In this document: piece by piece, positions 5,219 through 5,726 of the stretch
How positions within the stretch are numbered: the stretch's first letter is position 1
How the letters are laid out: every line of letters starts with the position of its first letter
Assembly (NCBI GenBank): GCA_964435775.1
Contig: CAYTAP010000174.1
Location: 1-5,726, forward strand
From: CAYTAP01 sp964435775
GTDB taxonomy: Bacteria; Planctomycetota; Phycisphaerae; Tepidisphaerales; Tepidisphaeraceae
Length of the DNA: 5,726 nt
Direction of reading: 5' to 3'
Position numbers and translations under genes: made by a program
The notes under the pieces: model-generated
What the model was told of the DNA's origin: nothing
What the model saw: the letters and a program-made list of their open reading frames with translations, nothing else
Database searches by the model: none

Positions 5219-5726
5219 ATGGAGTCCGTTGTGTCCCCGACCGCCCGCGGCGCCCAGTTTTTCGCCACCGACCACCTCCACGCCGATCTTCGCGGCCGAT
5301 CCGTCCGTGGCGGCGCGATCACCCTCGCCTCCCAGGGCGCTTCGTTCATCCTCAACATGATCGCCGTCGCGATCCTCGCCCGACTGCTCACCCCGGCCGA
5401 TTTCGGGCTCATCGCGATGGTGACCGCCATCACCGGGTTTGTCGCCCTCTTCAAGGACGCCGGTCTCTCCCTCGCCACCGTCCAGCGCGCCCGGATCACC
5501 CATGAACAGGTCTCCACCCTCTTCTGGGTCAACGTCCTGCTCAGCTTGTTCATGCTCGTGTTCGTCTGCGCGCTCTCCCCCCTCATCGCCTGGTTTTATT
5601 CCGAACCCCGTCTGATCTATGTCACAATCGCGCTGGCGGGCACCTTCCTGTTCGGCGGTGTCACCGTGCAGCACCAGGCGCTGCTCCGGCGTCAGATGCG
5701 ATTCAACACCCTTGCGATCATCAGCA
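5219..5726 (+). CDS. Wzx-type polysaccharide flippase (PST/MOP family), N-terminal part
   Basis: The first 169 codons are present and the gene runs off the right edge. Proteins of this family usually have 450-500 residues and 12-14 membrane helices, and flip undecaprenyl-linked sugar repeat units across the inner membrane. After a hydrophilic N-terminus, membrane segments lie near 33-54, 64-78, 99-124 and 132-148. Family hallmarks are ARLLTPADFGLIAM (54-67), KDAGLSLATVQR (79-90) with ITHEQVSTLFWVNV (93-106), and VQHQALLRRQMRF (150-162). This pattern is typical of the WzxC/AmsL-like branch. ATG 5219 is the first start after an in-frame TAG at 5210-5212 but lacks a ribosome binding site. GTG 5231 (codon 5) has GGAG six bases upstream and is a real alternative. 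Polysaccharide genes would be expected to continue to the right. The gene is divergent from the GspE_N-like gene, with a REP-like pair between them. Confidence 0.92.
   Translation, partial: MESVVSPTARGAQFFATDHLHADLRGRSVRGGAITLASQGASFILNMIAVAILARLLTPADFGLIAMVTAITGFVALFKDAGLSLATVQRARITHEQVSTLFWVNVLLSLFMLVFVCALSPLIAWFYSEPRLIYVTIALAGTFLFGGVTVQHQALLRRQMRFNTLAIIS

Noticed and set aside
4410..5360. Plus-strand open frame of 316 codons across the GspE_N-like gene, REP pair and flippase start
   Set aside because: It crosses two real genes in the wrong frames and reads through the palindrome; no motif or ribosome binding site supports it.

Overview
The window looks like chromosomal DNA from a high-GC, Gram-negative-type bacterium. 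The best guess is Planctomycetota, probably the Phycisphaerae side. This rests on three things: the leftmost protein and the small GspE_N-like protein both resemble families I remember mainly from planctomycetes; Shine-Dalgarno sequences are present at some starts and absent at others; and the gaps between genes carry palindromic and AT-rich repeats. It is inference from memory, not a database result.

Layout. (1) Bases 1-482, minus: N-terminal 160 codons of a conserved cytoplasmic protein that runs off the left edge. (2) Bases 483-674: gap holding a good sigma70-type promoter and a ribosome binding site for gene 1. (3) Bases 675-2561, minus: a complete half-size ABC exporter of the MsbA/ABCB type. 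(4) Bases 2562-2705: divergent gap with only weak promoter candidates. (5) Bases 2706-4259, plus: a polytopic membrane protein resembling GT-C-fold glycosyltransferases. (6) Bases 4260-4379: convergent gap containing an AT-rich inverted repeat built on 7-base units. (7) Bases 4380-4844, minus: a small stand-alone protein resembling the N-terminal region of GspE/PilB ATPases (MshEN/T2SSE_N), starting at TTG behind a perfect AGGAGG. (8) Bases 4845-5218: 374 bases without a gene, dominated by a 72-base pair of facing REP-like hairpins. (9) Bases 5219 to the right edge, plus: N-terminal 169 codons of a Wzx-type polysaccharide flippase.

How they may work together. The exporter, the GT-C-like protein and the flippase all belong to classes that handle lipids, lipid-linked sugars or polysaccharides at the inner membrane. 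The window may therefore sit at the edge of a cell-surface polysaccharide locus extending to the right. The GspE_N-like protein lacks an ATPase domain, so it is more likely a sensor or adaptor than a motor; a c-di-GMP link is possible but unproven. The genes lie on alternating strands and do not form one operon.

I see no tRNA, rRNA, CRISPR array, transposase or phage gene. No clear new multi-gene system is visible. The most unusual items are the two intergenic repeat structures and the orphan GspE_N-like protein.
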